The translations under genes and the position numbers were made by a program. Below are positions 15,043 to 26,197 of a DNA stretch of 64,000 nucleotides, piece by piece; positions within the stretch are counted from its first letter, which is position 1; every line of letters starts with the position of its first letter. This DNA is from Coniochaeta sp. PMI_546 (lineage: Eukaryota > Ascomycota > Sordariomycetes > Coniochaetales > Coniochaetaceae), in NCBI GenBank assembly GCA_021432605.1, contig MU271156.1:434001-498000 (forward strand). The letters run 5' to 3'. Below the pieces are notes generated by a model. The model was not told the origin of the DNA. It did not search any database and saw only the letters and a program-made list of their open reading frames with translations.

Positions 15043-16284
15043 CTACGTGCCTCCCAGTCCCTTCAACCACGCGACAAACTCCCTCTCGCTCCGACAAGGC
15101 TTATTGATCCTCAAAAACCGATTCATGACCATATGCACATGCAGCTCCCCCTCACACCCAACCACCTTCGCCCGCGGATGCGCAGCCCCCAACACCTCCC
15201 CTAACCGTGCAACGTCATCGGCGAACAGCTCCTCCCTCCCGTACGTGACCAGCACCTCCTCGACAGGTAGATCCCCCCACCACTCCCCCGGCGCAGCAGA
15301 CAGCGGACTATTCCACGGATCCTTCTCCGCCCCACCCAACAGATTCCCCGCCCAGTACGCTAGCCCCTCAGGCGTGATGACATCCCGTCCAGCAACCCCG
15401 CGCTTCTCGGACCTCAACGACGCGGTGGTGGTGGTAGTGGTGGTGGTGGTGGTGCTGCCGCCCCCGGGCTCCACCCAGGGAGATATCAGCGCCGCCCCGG
15501 CCAGTAGACCCTCCACCGCGACCGGCGGCACGGACGGGTGGGGGTGGTTGACGTGCAGCAGCAGACCGAGCAGCAGGTGGCCCCCGGCCGAGTCGCCGAG
15601 CAGCGTGATGGACGACGGCGGCACGCCCTCGGAGCGGATCAGATGCCGCAGCAGGTGGGCGGCCTGGCGCAGCTGGGTCGGGTAGCGGTTTGCCTGCTCC
15701 GAGGCCAAGGCGTACTGCAGCACCACCACGGCCACTCCCCCGTCGTCGTCGTCGTCGTCACGCGGCCGCTCGGAGAAGCCGAAGGCCATGTCCATGTGCT
15801 GCCATAGGGCGGGGGCCATGTAGCCGCCGCCGTGGAATAGGACTCTGACCTTTTGCGGATCGCGCGGGCCGAGCCAGAGGGCTAGAGTCCCGTCCGGGAG
15901 ATGGACCTCGTGGTAGCGGAGAGAGTGCCGCTTGGCCCACCGGCGGCACGTCTTGGCTGTCGGGGGGAGGAGGTGCTGCACTTGCACTGCGCCCAGGCCG
16001 GACTGGTAGGCGCGCATGCCTTGGTAGGCGACGTGCTCGTGGAACGAGAGGCCTGCTCGCCGGGATGGCGGGGCGGACTTGATGGCTGAGAGGAGGAGGG
16101 AGAGGGCTATAATATGGGTTAGTAAAGTTTGGGCAAGATAATGGGAAGGCTGCGGTGTACTTATGTAGGTGCATCGCGACAGGAGAAGCAGCCACGACCA
16201 GGGACCGAAGACGGTGGTTGTTGTCTTGTCATCCAGGGAGGGCTCGGCTGGCGCGTGTCCCGGGTCTGATGGAGGTTGTGCCAT
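15043..16284 (-). CDS. Alpha/beta hydrolase (esterase/lipase, HSL-type)
   Basis: A serine hydrolase of the alpha/beta hydrolase fold-3 (hormone-sensitive-lipase-like) type, with an unknown carboxylic ester substrate. The oxyanion-hole motif HGGGY lies at about residues 133-137 and the nucleophile motif GDSAGG at 212-217 (Ser214). Near the C-terminus an Asp in the EELFADD block and the HVH in GELHVHMV can supply the rest of the triad. A hydrophobic N-terminal helix suggests membrane anchoring. Exons are 16284-16161 and 16106-15043, giving 395 residues. The 54 nt intron has TACTAAC and TTATAG signals, is a multiple of three and has no stop, so an unspliced message would encode 18 extra residues next to the anchor. 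A poly-Thr run and a poly-Asp run occur in loops. The ATG at 16284 is used because the upstream in-frame start is only GTG. Confidence 0.9.
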   Translation of the reverse strand: MAQPPSDPGHAPAEPSLDDKTTTTVFGPWSWLLLLSRCTYISTPQPSHYLAQTLLTHIIALSLLLSAIKSAPPSRRAGLSFHEHVAYQGMRAYQSGLGAVQVQHLLPPTAKTCRRWAKRHSLRYHEVHLPDGTLALWLGPRDPQKVRVLFHGGGYMAPALWQHMDMAFGFSERPRDDDDDDGGVAVVVLQYALASEQANRYPTQLRQAAHLLRHLIRSEGVPPSSITLLGDSAGGHLLLGLLLHVNHPHPSVPPVAVEGLLAGAALISPWVEPGGGSTTTTTTTTTTASLRSEKRGVAGRDVITPEGLAYWAGNLLGGAEKDPWNSPLSAAPGEWWGDLPVEEVLVTYGREELFADDVARLGEVLGAAHPRAKVVGCEGELHVHMVMNRFLRINKPCRSEREFVAWLKGLGGT

Positions 16285-16967
16285 CGCCTCCGACGGGAGA
16301 CTGACCACTATCCGACAGCCGTGTTTTTGACTTTATTTATTTATTTTTGACTGATTCCTCGAAACAGAGAGGTAGGTACTCTGATGGAAGTCAATTTTGC
16401 TGACTGAAAAGCAGCGATAACGCGCGTGCGAGGATTGATTGGCTGCGCTTTTCGATATGCAACACAGCTCCCTGCAAGGTACGGGCTCCTACAGTAAGCA
16501 CTAAGACATCTAGTGCATCCAGCCCTGCTCTCCGCGTGGAATCAGCTTGGTGAAGCGAGATAAGGTAGATTCACTCTGCCGTGACCTCTGTGGCCATTGA
16601 TCTTTCAGTGAATCACCTCTTTGACACGCACTGCAGTCGGCTCGATTTGCTGCCATAGCAAGGTCCAGTGAAGGATATAGACTCTCCTGCGGTGCAGGGC
16701 AGGGCGTATAAATACGCCTTGGCTTACGGAGAGGACACGCTCTTACTACCTTAGACGTCTAGAAGGCGTATCTAGAACGGCTACTCTACGAGTAAGCCCA
16801 ATCATCAGAAGCGGTGTGCACTTTACAGTGAGAGCGAGTTTACATAGTAACAACTTCCGCCACAGCTACTTCTTCGAGTCTCGAATGTGCCATATCCGCA
16901 GCATCTCAGGAGTCCATCTGGCTAGATCGTCGTCTTCTACCAGCTTCCTCTGCGCTGAGGTCCCAGG
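16285..16967. other. Divergent promoter region
   Basis: The shared 5' region between the hydrolase (minus) and the acyltransferase (plus). It holds a TATAAATA box on the plus strand at 16707-16714. Divergent arrangement permits shared regulation. No other gene is seen. Confidence 0.5.
16707..16714 (+). promoter_or_regulatory. TATA box of acyltransferase gene
   Basis: A perfect TATAAATA about 250 bp upstream of the acyltransferase start codon, consistent with a leader of roughly 200 nt. Confidence 0.5.
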
Positions 16968-18565
16968 ATGTCCAACATGGAGGTCATACCGATCTCGGCC
17001 CCAGACAGCATGGGGGTCTTCCGCGACACTCGCGTGCGCACCTTCTTCATCGTCGACGACCGCCTCGACGAGGCCAAGCTCAGAGACGCCCTGACGCGTC
17101 TGATCAGAGACCACTGGCGCAAGCTCGGCGCCCGCATCGTCCAGCGCAAGGACGGCAAGCTGGAGTATCACGTGCCCGAGGTCTTCGCCGACGACTACGA
17201 GCTCTTCCGCATGTCTCGCGAGGACAGCGACCAGCCGTTTGCCAAGGCCGCGGCGTCCCTCGACCTCAACTCAGCCACCCGTGAGGGCGGCGTGACCGTG
17301 CTCCCCGGCGTCGAGGCAGCCGACGCCCTCTTCCGGCCCTCCACCTGGCCCCAGCTCCTATCGCAGGCGCCCGACACGCCCCTTCTCCTCATCCACCTCT
17401 CGCTCTTCGCCGACGCGACCGTCATCACGACCAGCGTGCCGCACGTACTGGGCGACCAGCTCGGCCTGGCCAACATAATCAAAGCCTGGCTCGGCCTCGT
17501 CGAGAACAAGATTCCCCCGCCCTGGGTGGGCTACAACGAGGACATCCTCCCCGGCCAGAAGCCCTTCAGCGAGTACCCCAGGTCCGAGATGTTCAAGCGA
17601 GGCCGGGTGCGCGTGCGGTATCCCCTGGAGCGCTTCTTCGTCCTCCTCCTCTTCATCTGGGAGCTGATCACCGAGCCCAAGGAAGCCCACCACATCCTCT
17701 TCTTCCCGACGCCGCTGGTAGACTCGCTCCGCGAGCGACACTCCAATCCCCCCTCCCCAGCGGACAAGGACGCCGACGCCCCCAAGCTGACAAACGGAGA
17801 CATCCTCACAGCCATCATGACCAAGGTTTTCCTTTCCCCCTCCCCCACCCACACCCTCATAGCAGCATACTAACCCCCCTACCTCCCCACAGCTCTCCCG
17901 CCTCCCCCGCACCTCACCCCGAACCATTTCCCTCTCCCAAACAATCAACCTCCGCGGCCGCCACCCGCGCCTCACCGACCCCCAAGCCCGAGCAGGCTAC
18001 ATCCACAACGCCCTGGTCTACAGCACGGCCCGCTTCCGCTACCACCCCCTCACCCCCCTGGGCGACATAGCCCGCCTCAACCGCCAGGCCGTCGAAGGCG
18101 TCGCCCACGACCCGGAGGTGATGGACGTCCTCCTCGCCGTCCACCGCGAGCAGGAGCGCCGCGGCCAGGCCCAGCACGTCTGCGAGCCGTTCGAGGGGTC
18201 GTATCACATGACTAACTGGGTGCCTGCCTGGCGGGACTTGGACTTTGGGTCTGTGCTGGATAAGGAGGCCGGGGAGGCTAGAGGGGGGGAGAAGGTGGGG
18301 TTGTTGGTTTTGGGGGATGGGCAGACTTCGGGGTCTGTTACTCGATGTAAGTCATGTTGAATTACCCTTGGGCATGTTAGATGCCAAGATGCCGAGATGG
18401 TGTGCATGAGAGAGAGAGAGAGACTAACGTCGAACCCTGTCAGATGCGGCTAACCTCATGTCCAAGACCGAGGAGGGCTACTGGGTCAACTTTGGGGCGT
18501 CGACGAAGACCATGGCGGTGGTGAGGAAATATCTGGCTGAGGATCCGATGTTGGAGAGGCTTTAG
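16968..18565 (+). CDS. BAHD-type acyltransferase
   Basis: A transferase-family (PF02458-like) protein expected to move an acyl group from a CoA thioester to an alcohol or amine. Three exons, 16968-17825, 17893-18346 and 18444-18565, give 477 residues; both introns have CTAAC branch sites, and the first has an atypical GTTTTC donor. The catalytic HxxxD motif is HVLGD (about residues 159-163), in a context typical of fungal members (VITTSVPHVLGDQLGLANI). The C-terminal structural DFGWG block appears only in altered form as LDFGSVL. No targeting signal is clear. It sits divergently beside the hydrolase, so the pair could acylate and deacylate a common product, by inference only. Confidence 0.87.
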
Positions 18566-18747
18566 AGGATGACGAGGCGTGGCTACTCTCAAGGTTGTTG
18601 CTTACAGGAGTGCTCAACGGTGTTTCATGAAAAAGATAGACCAGCTGCACATTACTTACAACTCAAGGCACAGCATGGCCTCGTGCAAGGACCGAGACTG
18701 GCTGCAGTCATGAAGCAGCGTGGTGGTGGTTCATATTGCCTCTGCAT

Positions 18748-18843
18748 GAGGTCTCTACCAAGAGGTCTCGACCATGAGGTCTCAGCCAAGATGTTCTCCC
18801 TAGAGGTCTCTACCAAGAGGTCTCTGACAAGATGTTCTCCAAT
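18748..18843 (+). repeat. Minisatellite of 13-14 bp units
   Basis: Seven head-to-tail units of 13-14 bp built on GAGGTCTCTACCAA and the variant GATGTTCTCC-type unit. They form a higher-order pattern in which several GAGGTCTC units are followed by a GATGTTCTCC unit, twice. The array lies just downstream of the acyltransferase stop, in its 3' region. A purine GA tract sits nearby in the last intron (about 18409-18422). Confidence 0.8.
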
Positions 18844-18937
18844 GAGTAATCCACCCTCATCTGCCCAGCCCTATCCAGTCCATCTCCCACACCCGCACCC
18901 AATCCTTCCATCCCCCTTCATCTTCCCATAGTCTGCC

Positions 18938-19110
18938 TCACTTCGCGTACTTCCTCTCCCTACACTTCAGACACTCATACCCGTCCACACTCTGGCTCTC
19001 CTTCCTGACGCCCATCCTGCAGTGCCCCTCCCCACGGCCGCGCAGGCCCTTCTTCGCCTCGTCGCACAGCCTGGTGTGGGCCTGCGAGTCCCTGGCTTCT
19101 GATTGCACCG
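18938..19110 (-). CDS. Possible C-terminal exon of a small Cys-rich protein
   Basis: The open frame ends in TRLCDEAKKGL...GHCRMGV...GYECLKCRERKYAK. The spacing of cysteines around a short polar stretch, ending in CxxC and basic residues, resembles many unnamed small cysteine-rich ascomycete proteins. A plausible acceptor (CACTTTCCAG) precedes the exon, but I could not find a convincing first exon upstream, so the start is unknown. It could be chance. Confidence 0.25.
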
Positions 19111-19132
19111 AGGAAGACTGGAAAGTGAACAA

Positions 19133-19615
19133 CTCAGAACAAGCTGAATATCCATATAACTACTCATCCTCCGTGTGAAGCAACTGCAAGTGACTCAGGT
19201 GTAGCCTCTGCAAGACTGACCTCACCACCGCCCCCAAGTCCACCACTCCATACCTCGCAGTTCACCATCAGGTCTGGCCAACCCAGGGCCAACCCACGGC
19301 ACACCCATATCATCTAGTCACGAGTCACCAATACACAGACACATTCATCCCAGAATCCCTTTTGTATTACGCACGACATTGTTGCCATCGCCACGAATCC
19401 CCTCAGATGGCCAAGAACATTCCAGCTCATCCCGAATCCACACCCCAAATCACAGTAAAATCAACCGACAGGAGGAGGCATTGTCTTCAACGCTCTTCTT
19501 TATCCCCCCGTCCCAAAACGAAAACGCCCCAGACTCCAACCAACCCTTGTTATGATGTACACAAAGACATATCCTCTCAGCCAGTCGCTGGCATATCCCC
19601 CCCGAAGCACGTTTC
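19133..19615. other. Intergenic region
   Basis: This would hold the unresolved upstream exon of the small cysteine-rich candidate and the 3' region of the GT90 gene. Nothing else is recognised. Confidence 0.4.
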
Positions 19616-21681
19616 TCAACCCAACAAATCCCCAACCCACCCCATCCCCTCCCTCTTCTCGTCGCACACCCTGGCATACTCCATCAGCAGCCGCAGCACA
19701 TAAACCTGCATGTCCTCCTTCCTAAGCACCTTCTCCGCCCACTCCTTGCCCGCAACCGCGATCCTCTCCGCCCGGGCGTCGTGGCCCGGCACCCCACCAC
19801 CCTCCCCCTCATACCCCAGAAAGTACTCCATGATCCCAAACCAGTCCCCATACCGGTTATCCATGGGCACAAAGTGCTTCCACGCCACGAGCCGCGAGTC
19901 GTGCCACTCGCGCCACAGCGTCGCCTTGACCGGCACCGAGGTCGACCGCAGGAACCCCAGGTACCGGCCCGAGAAGCTGTTCCCGTCAATGTCGGGCAGG
20001 TACTTGTGCCCGAACTGCTCCTTCATCCTCATCCCCTCCACGAGCCCGAAGTGCGGCGAAGTATAGTTGCACGTCCCCTCCTTGACCTCGGGCGTGCAGA
20101 ACAGGTCCACGAACCCCACGTCGGCCCACGACCCGACCCACTCCCCCAGCCTCCCCTCCTGCTGCGACCTGATCCCGTACTCCGCGCCCGGCAACTCGAA
20201 GTTGGCCGGCAGCGCGGCCCAGCTCTGCGCGGCCGACAGCTTGGTGGCGTTGTTCATGGCCACGAACCGGTGGCGCTGGAAGGCGCGCCAGGTCGTCTCG
20301 CGGTTCTTGCCGCCCGTCGCCACGCCGCGCCAGATGGCTCCCGCCGTCTTCCCGGACCAGGCCCCGCCGTGGTCGTCGCCGCCCGTGAAGCGCTCCTCGT
20401 CGTTCCAGTACATGGGCGCCGGGAGGAGGATCTCGTTGTTGACGGCCAGCTTGCTGCCGCCGAACATGGGGAAGAGGGTCTTGGTGGCGGACACCGTGAG
20501 AGGCTCGACGAAGATGCCGTTGAGGTTCTGCAGGTCGGGCTGGTGGCAGAAGTCGGTGGACAGGGAGTAGTTGGACACGTAGCCCTTGTGCGTGTGCGGT
20601 GCTGCGAGGTGGCGGCTGATGACGGGAGCGTGGTCGAAGTCGGTCATGATCTCGGCCTGGCGAGCGAGGCTGGTGGGTGCGCAGCCGCGGCGGGCGACCT
20701 TCCAGTAGGGTTCTGTGTCTTGGTCAGTATGGCTGGTGAGAGGTGTGAGGATGGCGGGGTCAACGTACTTGTGCCCTCCCACTCCTTTGCTGGAACCTCG
20801 ATATCTTTATCCGGTCCGTCGCCTGGGTCCGCCAGCTTCTGGTACTCGTTGACCACCTCCTTCGGGTTCGGCATGTGCCGCGTCTTGTGTGCCTCCGTCA
20901 TGTACGCATCGATGTCCTCCCACGGCACGACCAGTCTCGGCTCGTCCATGGCGTTCAGGGCGATGTCGAGGTCCGGCAGCAGATGCTCGACGGTCTTGAT
21001 CAGCTTGAGCCAGATCTGGGTCCAGAACCAGTCGCTCCCCGCAGTCGCGTTATGATTGCGCAGGTTGATGGTCATCTCGTAGTCCCAGGCCTGCTTGCGG
21101 ATGAGTCCGGCGGGGATGGCCCAGAACGGCTCCAGGTCGTGGTAGACCTGGTCCCAAAAGTCCTCCACTATGACGGCGTTGTTCTCTCTTGCGAACTTGT
21201 ACCACAGATCGAAGCCGGGAGGCGGGTGTCGGCCGCGGCGCTCGCGGTAGGCTGCTGCGGCCTCGGCGAGGGTGTGGGACTCCTTGGCGAGCACGGCGGA
21301 GAAGTCTCTCTCGGCTTTCTCGATCAGGGTGTCGATCGGGTGAGTGCCGGCGGCAGGAGCCTTCGTCGGGCTGTGGCTCGCAGCAGAGGTTGTCGTTGTC
21401 AGGACTTTTGGCTTGGAGGGCGTGTTGGGAGTATCGTGTGTAGTTGTCTCTTTCCCTGGATATGTAGGCTTCGACTCGTCACTGTGTGGCTTGCTCGGGA
21501 CGTAGGTCTGCGTCTTCCCATCCCGAAGCGATAGGTCCTGTCCTGTGCCGCTCAGGTAGTAGAAAGCCAGGCATAGAAGGAAGGCTGGGACGAGGTATCG
21601 AAGGAGTGCCGAAGGGCGCCGCGGGGGAAAAGCTGGAGAACGCATCTTTGCGAAGGGTGAAGGTGGAAGTGGAAGACCCAT
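19616..21681 (-). CDS. GT90 (CAP10-like) glycosyltransferase
   Basis: A type II membrane protein of the CAP10/GT90 family, which includes Cryptococcus Cap10-type and xylosyl/glucosyl transferases. It is expected to act in the Golgi lumen. Exons 21681-20769 and 20712-19616 give 669 residues; the 56 nt intron splits a Lys codon and joins EGTK to PYWKVARRGC. A single transmembrane helix lies near residues 28-47 (LVPAFLLCLAFYYL), followed by a Ser/Thr/Pro-rich stem. The catalytic part has the family's typical blocks: DFWDQVYHDLEPFWAIP, LLPAPMYWNDEERF, IWRGVATGG and HKYLPDIDGNSFSGRYLGFL. The sugar donor and acceptor cannot be told from sequence. Confidence 0.92.
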
Positions 21682-23477
21682 TTGCCCTTGCTACACCTTC
21701 AAACACGGCTGTAGGGTTGTGCCAGGTTGTGCTACTAGAGAGAACCAGCCCGATTAGAGCACCACGAGTAGGATCCTGGCCTTGAGCATCTGGTCCGCAC
21801 AATCGGCCCTGCTGCGGTTGCCGATCGCTTCGGTCTGATGGTGGTGTCGTCTGTTTCGAGCTTTGGCGGTGGTGAGCTATGACGCTCGACTACCGTTCGC
21901 TGAAGTTCAAAGTTGGGATTATGCGGGATCTCGATGTGCAGGAAAAGGGACCCGGGAAAAGAAACGAAACTCTGTCGTAGGACGTGGTGACAAGCGATGG
22001 AAGGCGGGGGGAAAAAGGCGAGATTTTGTGTAACCACAAATTGTAGGTCTACAGAGAAGGGAAAGACGGAAGTTAACAAGGAACAGAAGAGAGGACTTGT
22101 GGTAAGGACTGGAGTATTTTCAGGACAGGATTAGATGTAGATTTAATATCTGGAAGGCCCTCGAGATGAAGACAAGTTGGGAGATCGGGGATTCTTCAAG
22201 AGGCACAGTGTGATGGCGAGGTAGCTAACACTGTGAGTGTCTATCCGCACTGACAGACACACACAGTCTAGTCTAGTGCAAGTGTAGAGTTTAAGTGTAC
22301 TACAAAATCCCTGTTGCCAAAGATGGGATATTCGATGTGCGTATTCGTTGAGAAATACGCCTCCTTGATTACCTTGATTCTTCAAACGTCACTCTTCTGA
22401 TGCACGACGACGACGATGAAGAAACAGACAATGCCGATGAGGTTCGCAGATAAAGTTGGTATTGTGACAACCTGGAAGTACCTTACCTTACTGTGCTGGT
22501 ACAGTTGTCAAGATTGTCCTCTCAAATTCTCAAGAGTCGTTACAGCGAATCAAGAAGCGAGTCAACTACTGACGTACCTGCCCGGTCCTGCGAATCTTGG
22601 ATCGTGCCTTCCCGAGCACTTCAAAAGAGGCTTGGCTCAAGGGGAAGCCGCAGACGGGCAGAACGGGGTGGCTGCATGGGGGCCAGTGAGGGCCAATCAA
22701 GGCCCCTCCTGTAGGGGCGTTCCTGCCGCACTGTGTTCAAGGTTGCTTCCAAGACCCTCGTCAACGGTAGACCGGCACTTAGCGGCAGTCGGATATAACC
22801 TCAGTCTTGGGTGTAAGGTACCTGGCCAGCCTGGCTTTACAGACACGATCGATGGCATTTTACGTACATAGTAGAATAGTATCAGCTCCTCTTTGGTGGA
22901 GGATCAGCTTCACATTCACGACCTGAGGCAACCTGTATCCTACTTTAGTAGACTCTATGTGAGAAAGGCTCAGATAACACTGCACTGGAATGCGGCAAGG
23001 GCCGTTCCATGTTCCAGAAGCAAGGCTCAACACTGTAATGTATCCCTTGACTTGACAATAATCGCCGAGAGAAGTGATACCCACCCTCTACTGTAAACCA
23101 AATGATGCCAAGTGCTTGGGCTTCGTGTCGAGTCTGGGCCAGTGGCCATATCGTGAATTTGTCCCTTGAATGGGCCATAGCTAAGGTACTTGAGCCCCAT
23201 GTTGAGTCTGCCATCATGTTGCTTGCAGAGCCAGTCTTGCAAATGATGCCGAAGATGTGTTTCCAAAAGAGATGGTGAAGATTAGGTATATTTATACATT
23301 CTACAACAATAATCCCTATACAGTTCCCAAGTAAAAAAGCAGGCTGCCTTGGACAGGTCTTAAACCAACGCCATACCCCAACAAACTCCCCGTCTAATGC
23401 AAACTTGTCTGCCCCAAAATGCCAGAGAGCCACAAAACGCAAGACACAAAATAACACACACTGCCCTCACGGCCTGG
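21682..23477. other. Gene-free region
   Basis: The proximal part is the GT90 promoter. Several short plus and minus open frames (for example 22416-22871) overlap and lack motifs. Small repeats of the type ACCTTAC and GGTACCT recur, as in many fungal intergenic regions. No element is recognised. Confidence 0.4.
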
Positions 23478-25218
23478 TCAGTACACCCTGGTGATACTCG
23501 GCCCAACCCACTCCACAACCTCACACTGCCTCTCCTCCCTCCACCGCCCGATCCTCTCCGTCATCCACCCACTAGTAAAATCCACCCTCCTCTCCCGCGT
23601 CACCACCTTCCTCACGCTCCCGTCCCCCAGCTTCTCCTCCCCGTACTCCGTCTCCACCTCCGGCTTCCGCGCCCGCCCGTACCGCACCTGGAACATGAGC
23701 ACGCACTCGCCCGCCTCCAGCCCCCGCCACAGGAACTGCAGGCACCTGTCGCTCGCCTCGCACGCGCTGCGGCACGTCGCCGCGCTGTCGATCTTGGCCT
23801 CCGCGGGCGGCTTGTAGTCCGCCCACCCGCCGTTGTCCCAGTCCTTTAGTAGCGGGGTCTCGGCGTCGCCCGGGTGCCGGAAGGACCAGAGGTCTTGGTA
23901 GAGGAGCGGTTTCTATGTAACGAGGTGTTAGCCCCTGTGCTGTCGCATATGCTTGTCTCGGACAAAAATGCAGATGTCTTGCGAATGCCACAAACACAAC
24001 GGGAAAGAAAGAACAGCCTTGATTAAATATGAGAATGGGGAAAAAAGAAAAACTCACATCTCTCCTCCGCCTACTATGCTCCCACCTCCACAGCTCCCCC
24101 ATATCCCCCGGCGTCGTCTTATGCAGCGTAATCACCGGCTGGCACCAATACAAATCACTATACGGCACCCCATGCATCGGATGCGGGTTGAACATGGGCC
24201 AGTACCCCCCGACCGGCACGCTGACGTTCCACAGCGTCCACCCCATGACGCTGTCCCCGCAGCAGTCCCTCCTGAGCAGGTCCAGCCACCTCAGCGTGAG
24301 AGGCGGGTCCACGTACCGGCCCGTCGCCCCATCGGCCCTCCGCGCCAGCAGCGCCTCCACCGCCGCCCGGCTGAGGACGTACCCCGGCCCCCCGTTGGCG
24401 AACCAGGTCTTCGTCTTTGCCCTGCTGGACTCGTCCACCCGCCCCGGAGAGGGAGACCCGATGTAGTGCGGCTTTCCCGGGTCGAGCGTCGACAAGAACC
24501 GGAACATGTTGTCCCACACTATGTACGTGTCGGTCTCGTAGAAGACGTACCAGTCCCTACCAGGACGCATGGCCCAGGCCCGCTCCACGCCGGGCAGGAA
24601 CTTGTACTTGTCCAGCTTCCACCCGTTTATGGCCCTGGTGGCGGTGGCGTCGACGTCCAGGGTGCCGTTGCGGCGCATCGCCTGCATGGCCAGGTAGCCG
24701 TCGAAGTCCGGGTTGTCGTGGCGGTAGGACTCGGGCAGGTCGGCCAGGATGTCGATCACGGCCCGGCCGCGGACGGTCTCGTCCAGGTCGGAGAAGATGA
24801 GGAGCTCGTCGGCGGTGAAGCAGGCCGAGACGCTGTCGAGCTGGGCTTCTATCTTGTCGCGCGACTCGCCGTGGCCCATCTTGAGCACGGGCTGGATGCG
24901 CTGGGTCAGGTACGAGGGGAAGGAGGCGCAGAGGTCTGCGGTCTTGGCGCGGGTGATGTCCATGGATATGGGGAAGAACTGGCTCGTGGTCTCGAAGGGG
25001 TAGATGTCGTCGGGTGGTGAGCTTGGTGAGCCGTCGCGGGACCCGCCGCTCAGCCAGGACGGTAGGACGAGGTGGTCGCGTGCATTGTCGCGGAGGCGTG
25101 GAGAGGCGGACCAGTAGCCTGCCAGAGATAGGGAGAGGATGACGAGGGCGGCGAAGAGGATGGTGCGGCCGAAGCGCTTGTTTAGCAGCAATTGCATGGG
25201 TAGGGTATGCAGTGCCAT
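23478..25218 (-). CDS. GT31-like glycosyltransferase with PAN-like C-terminus
   Basis: A type II membrane glycosyltransferase of the fringe/DUF604 group, expected in the Golgi. Exons 25218-24058 and 23912-23478 give 531 residues, with a 145 nt intron. A membrane anchor spans about residues 15-34 (GRTILFAALVILSLSLAGYW). The nucleotide-sugar site is the DxD-like WYVFYETDTYIVWDN block. Further GT31-type signatures are WFANGGPGYVLSRAAVEAL and a DCCGDSVMGW block. The second exon adds a cysteine-rich segment (TCRSACEASDRCLQFLW...GECVLMF) resembling a PAN/Apple fold, often a carbohydrate- or protein-binding appendage. The start is the first ATG; the earlier in-frame start is TTG. It lies on the same strand as the GT90 gene, about 1.8 kb apart. 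Confidence 0.88.
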
Positions 25219-25902
25219 GCCGGCGATGGGACGACGGTCATCTGGCAAGGGTTTTGCGCTGAGATGGGATGGAGGAAAGGGGGATAATAAAGTTTCTGAA
25301 ATACTACAGTAGAGTCTGCAGGTGAGGAGAGTCCCAGATTTGTGGAATTGGGGATGTCAGACGGCACGCTGCGAGATACGTACTGCTGTGCCTCTCCTTC
25401 TGCCCTGATCCTTGCAGCTACGGCCGAATGCGGGTTAGGCTCTCGTGCCTACCTTAGCACCTGTGCCATGCTGTGCTGTGGGGACAGCGATGGCTTGGCA
25501 AGGCTGTGTGGGCATCTTACAATGAATTGAGATGCTATCTGGACGTCACTCTTGAAGCGTCTGTCTTAGAGGATACATACTGTATCTTGAACTATTGTGG
25601 ATGGACTGTGGACATTCGCTGCGAGATGCTGCAGATTGACATCCATTGACATTGGTACGTGACATTACATGGGCTCACTGATGCTCGGTGTATATACTTG
25701 CGAGCAAGACGACACAGTCAAATCAATTGAGTGCTCAGTAAATTTCAATTGAACATCTTCATCTAAAATAAATGCATCTCTCTGCAGGTTGCCAGTGCTG
25801 TCTGGTCAGTGAGGTCTGGTAGTGGGTGCTGCAAGAACCTTAAAACACCAAGTGGTCTGAGCGCTGCTGTCGCGATGGGCAAGAAGAACAGCGGTGGTCA
25901 AG
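25219..25902. other. Upstream region of the GT31-like gene
   Basis: Presumed promoter DNA. No gene, RNA or repeat recognised. Confidence 0.45.
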
Positions 25903-26197
25903 TAAAGAAAAAAAAAGAGATGGTAAAAAAAAATATTGGGGCAAGGCAGCCGTAGGTCAGGGCCTCAGCGAAGAGGGCTTGTTGTCGACGCGGTGGCCTC
26001 CTCGCGGTAGGGCTTTCTATCGTCGCAGGCCTCCTCGCGGTAGGGCTTTCTGTCGTCGGGCTTGTCGTCGGGCTTGTCGAAAGGAAAGTTTGTCGTTTTT
26101 TGCCGGGAGTCGAACCCACGCCTGGCTCTGCCTAAGCATTACCAGGATCACTGGTGGTGACCCGTCGTTGCAGGTTCAGCCAGTGAGCCACCTCGCC
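25903..26197 (-). mobile_element. tRNA-derived SINE-like element
   Basis: Read on the minus strand, a Pol III box A match (TGGCTCACTGG, 26190-26180) is followed by a perfect box B (GGTTCGACTCC, 26116-26106). After it come a repetitive tail (25994-26079) and T runs at about 25927-25934 and 25909-25916 that could end Pol III transcription. The segment between the boxes does not fold into a complete cloverleaf and the would-be acceptor strands do not pair, so it is not an ordinary tRNA gene. Head, body and T-run order match tRNA-derived SINEs. No target-site duplication was identified. Confidence 0.45.
25994..26079 (+). repeat. Short tandem repeat in the SINE-like tail
   Basis: Two near-identical copies of a 31-33 bp unit (beginning GGCCTCCTCGCGGTAGGGC) run head to tail at 25994 and 26027. 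They are followed by two copies of a shorter GGCTTGTCGTCG-type unit. Confidence 0.8.

Noticed and set aside
19781-21055. Plus-strand 424-residue frame over the GT90 gene
   Set aside because: Antisense shadow; the minus strand has the recognised family and consistent splicing.
22416-22871. Plus-strand 151-residue frame
   Set aside because: No recognisable family, no good start context, and Cys/Pro-rich random-looking composition.
23953-25020. Plus-strand 355-residue frame over the GT31-like gene
   Set aside because: Antisense shadow rich in Arg, Pro and His with no domain.
26101-26197. Ordinary tRNA gene on the minus strand
   Set aside because: Boxes A and B are good but the acceptor strands do not pair and no consistent anticodon arm forms.
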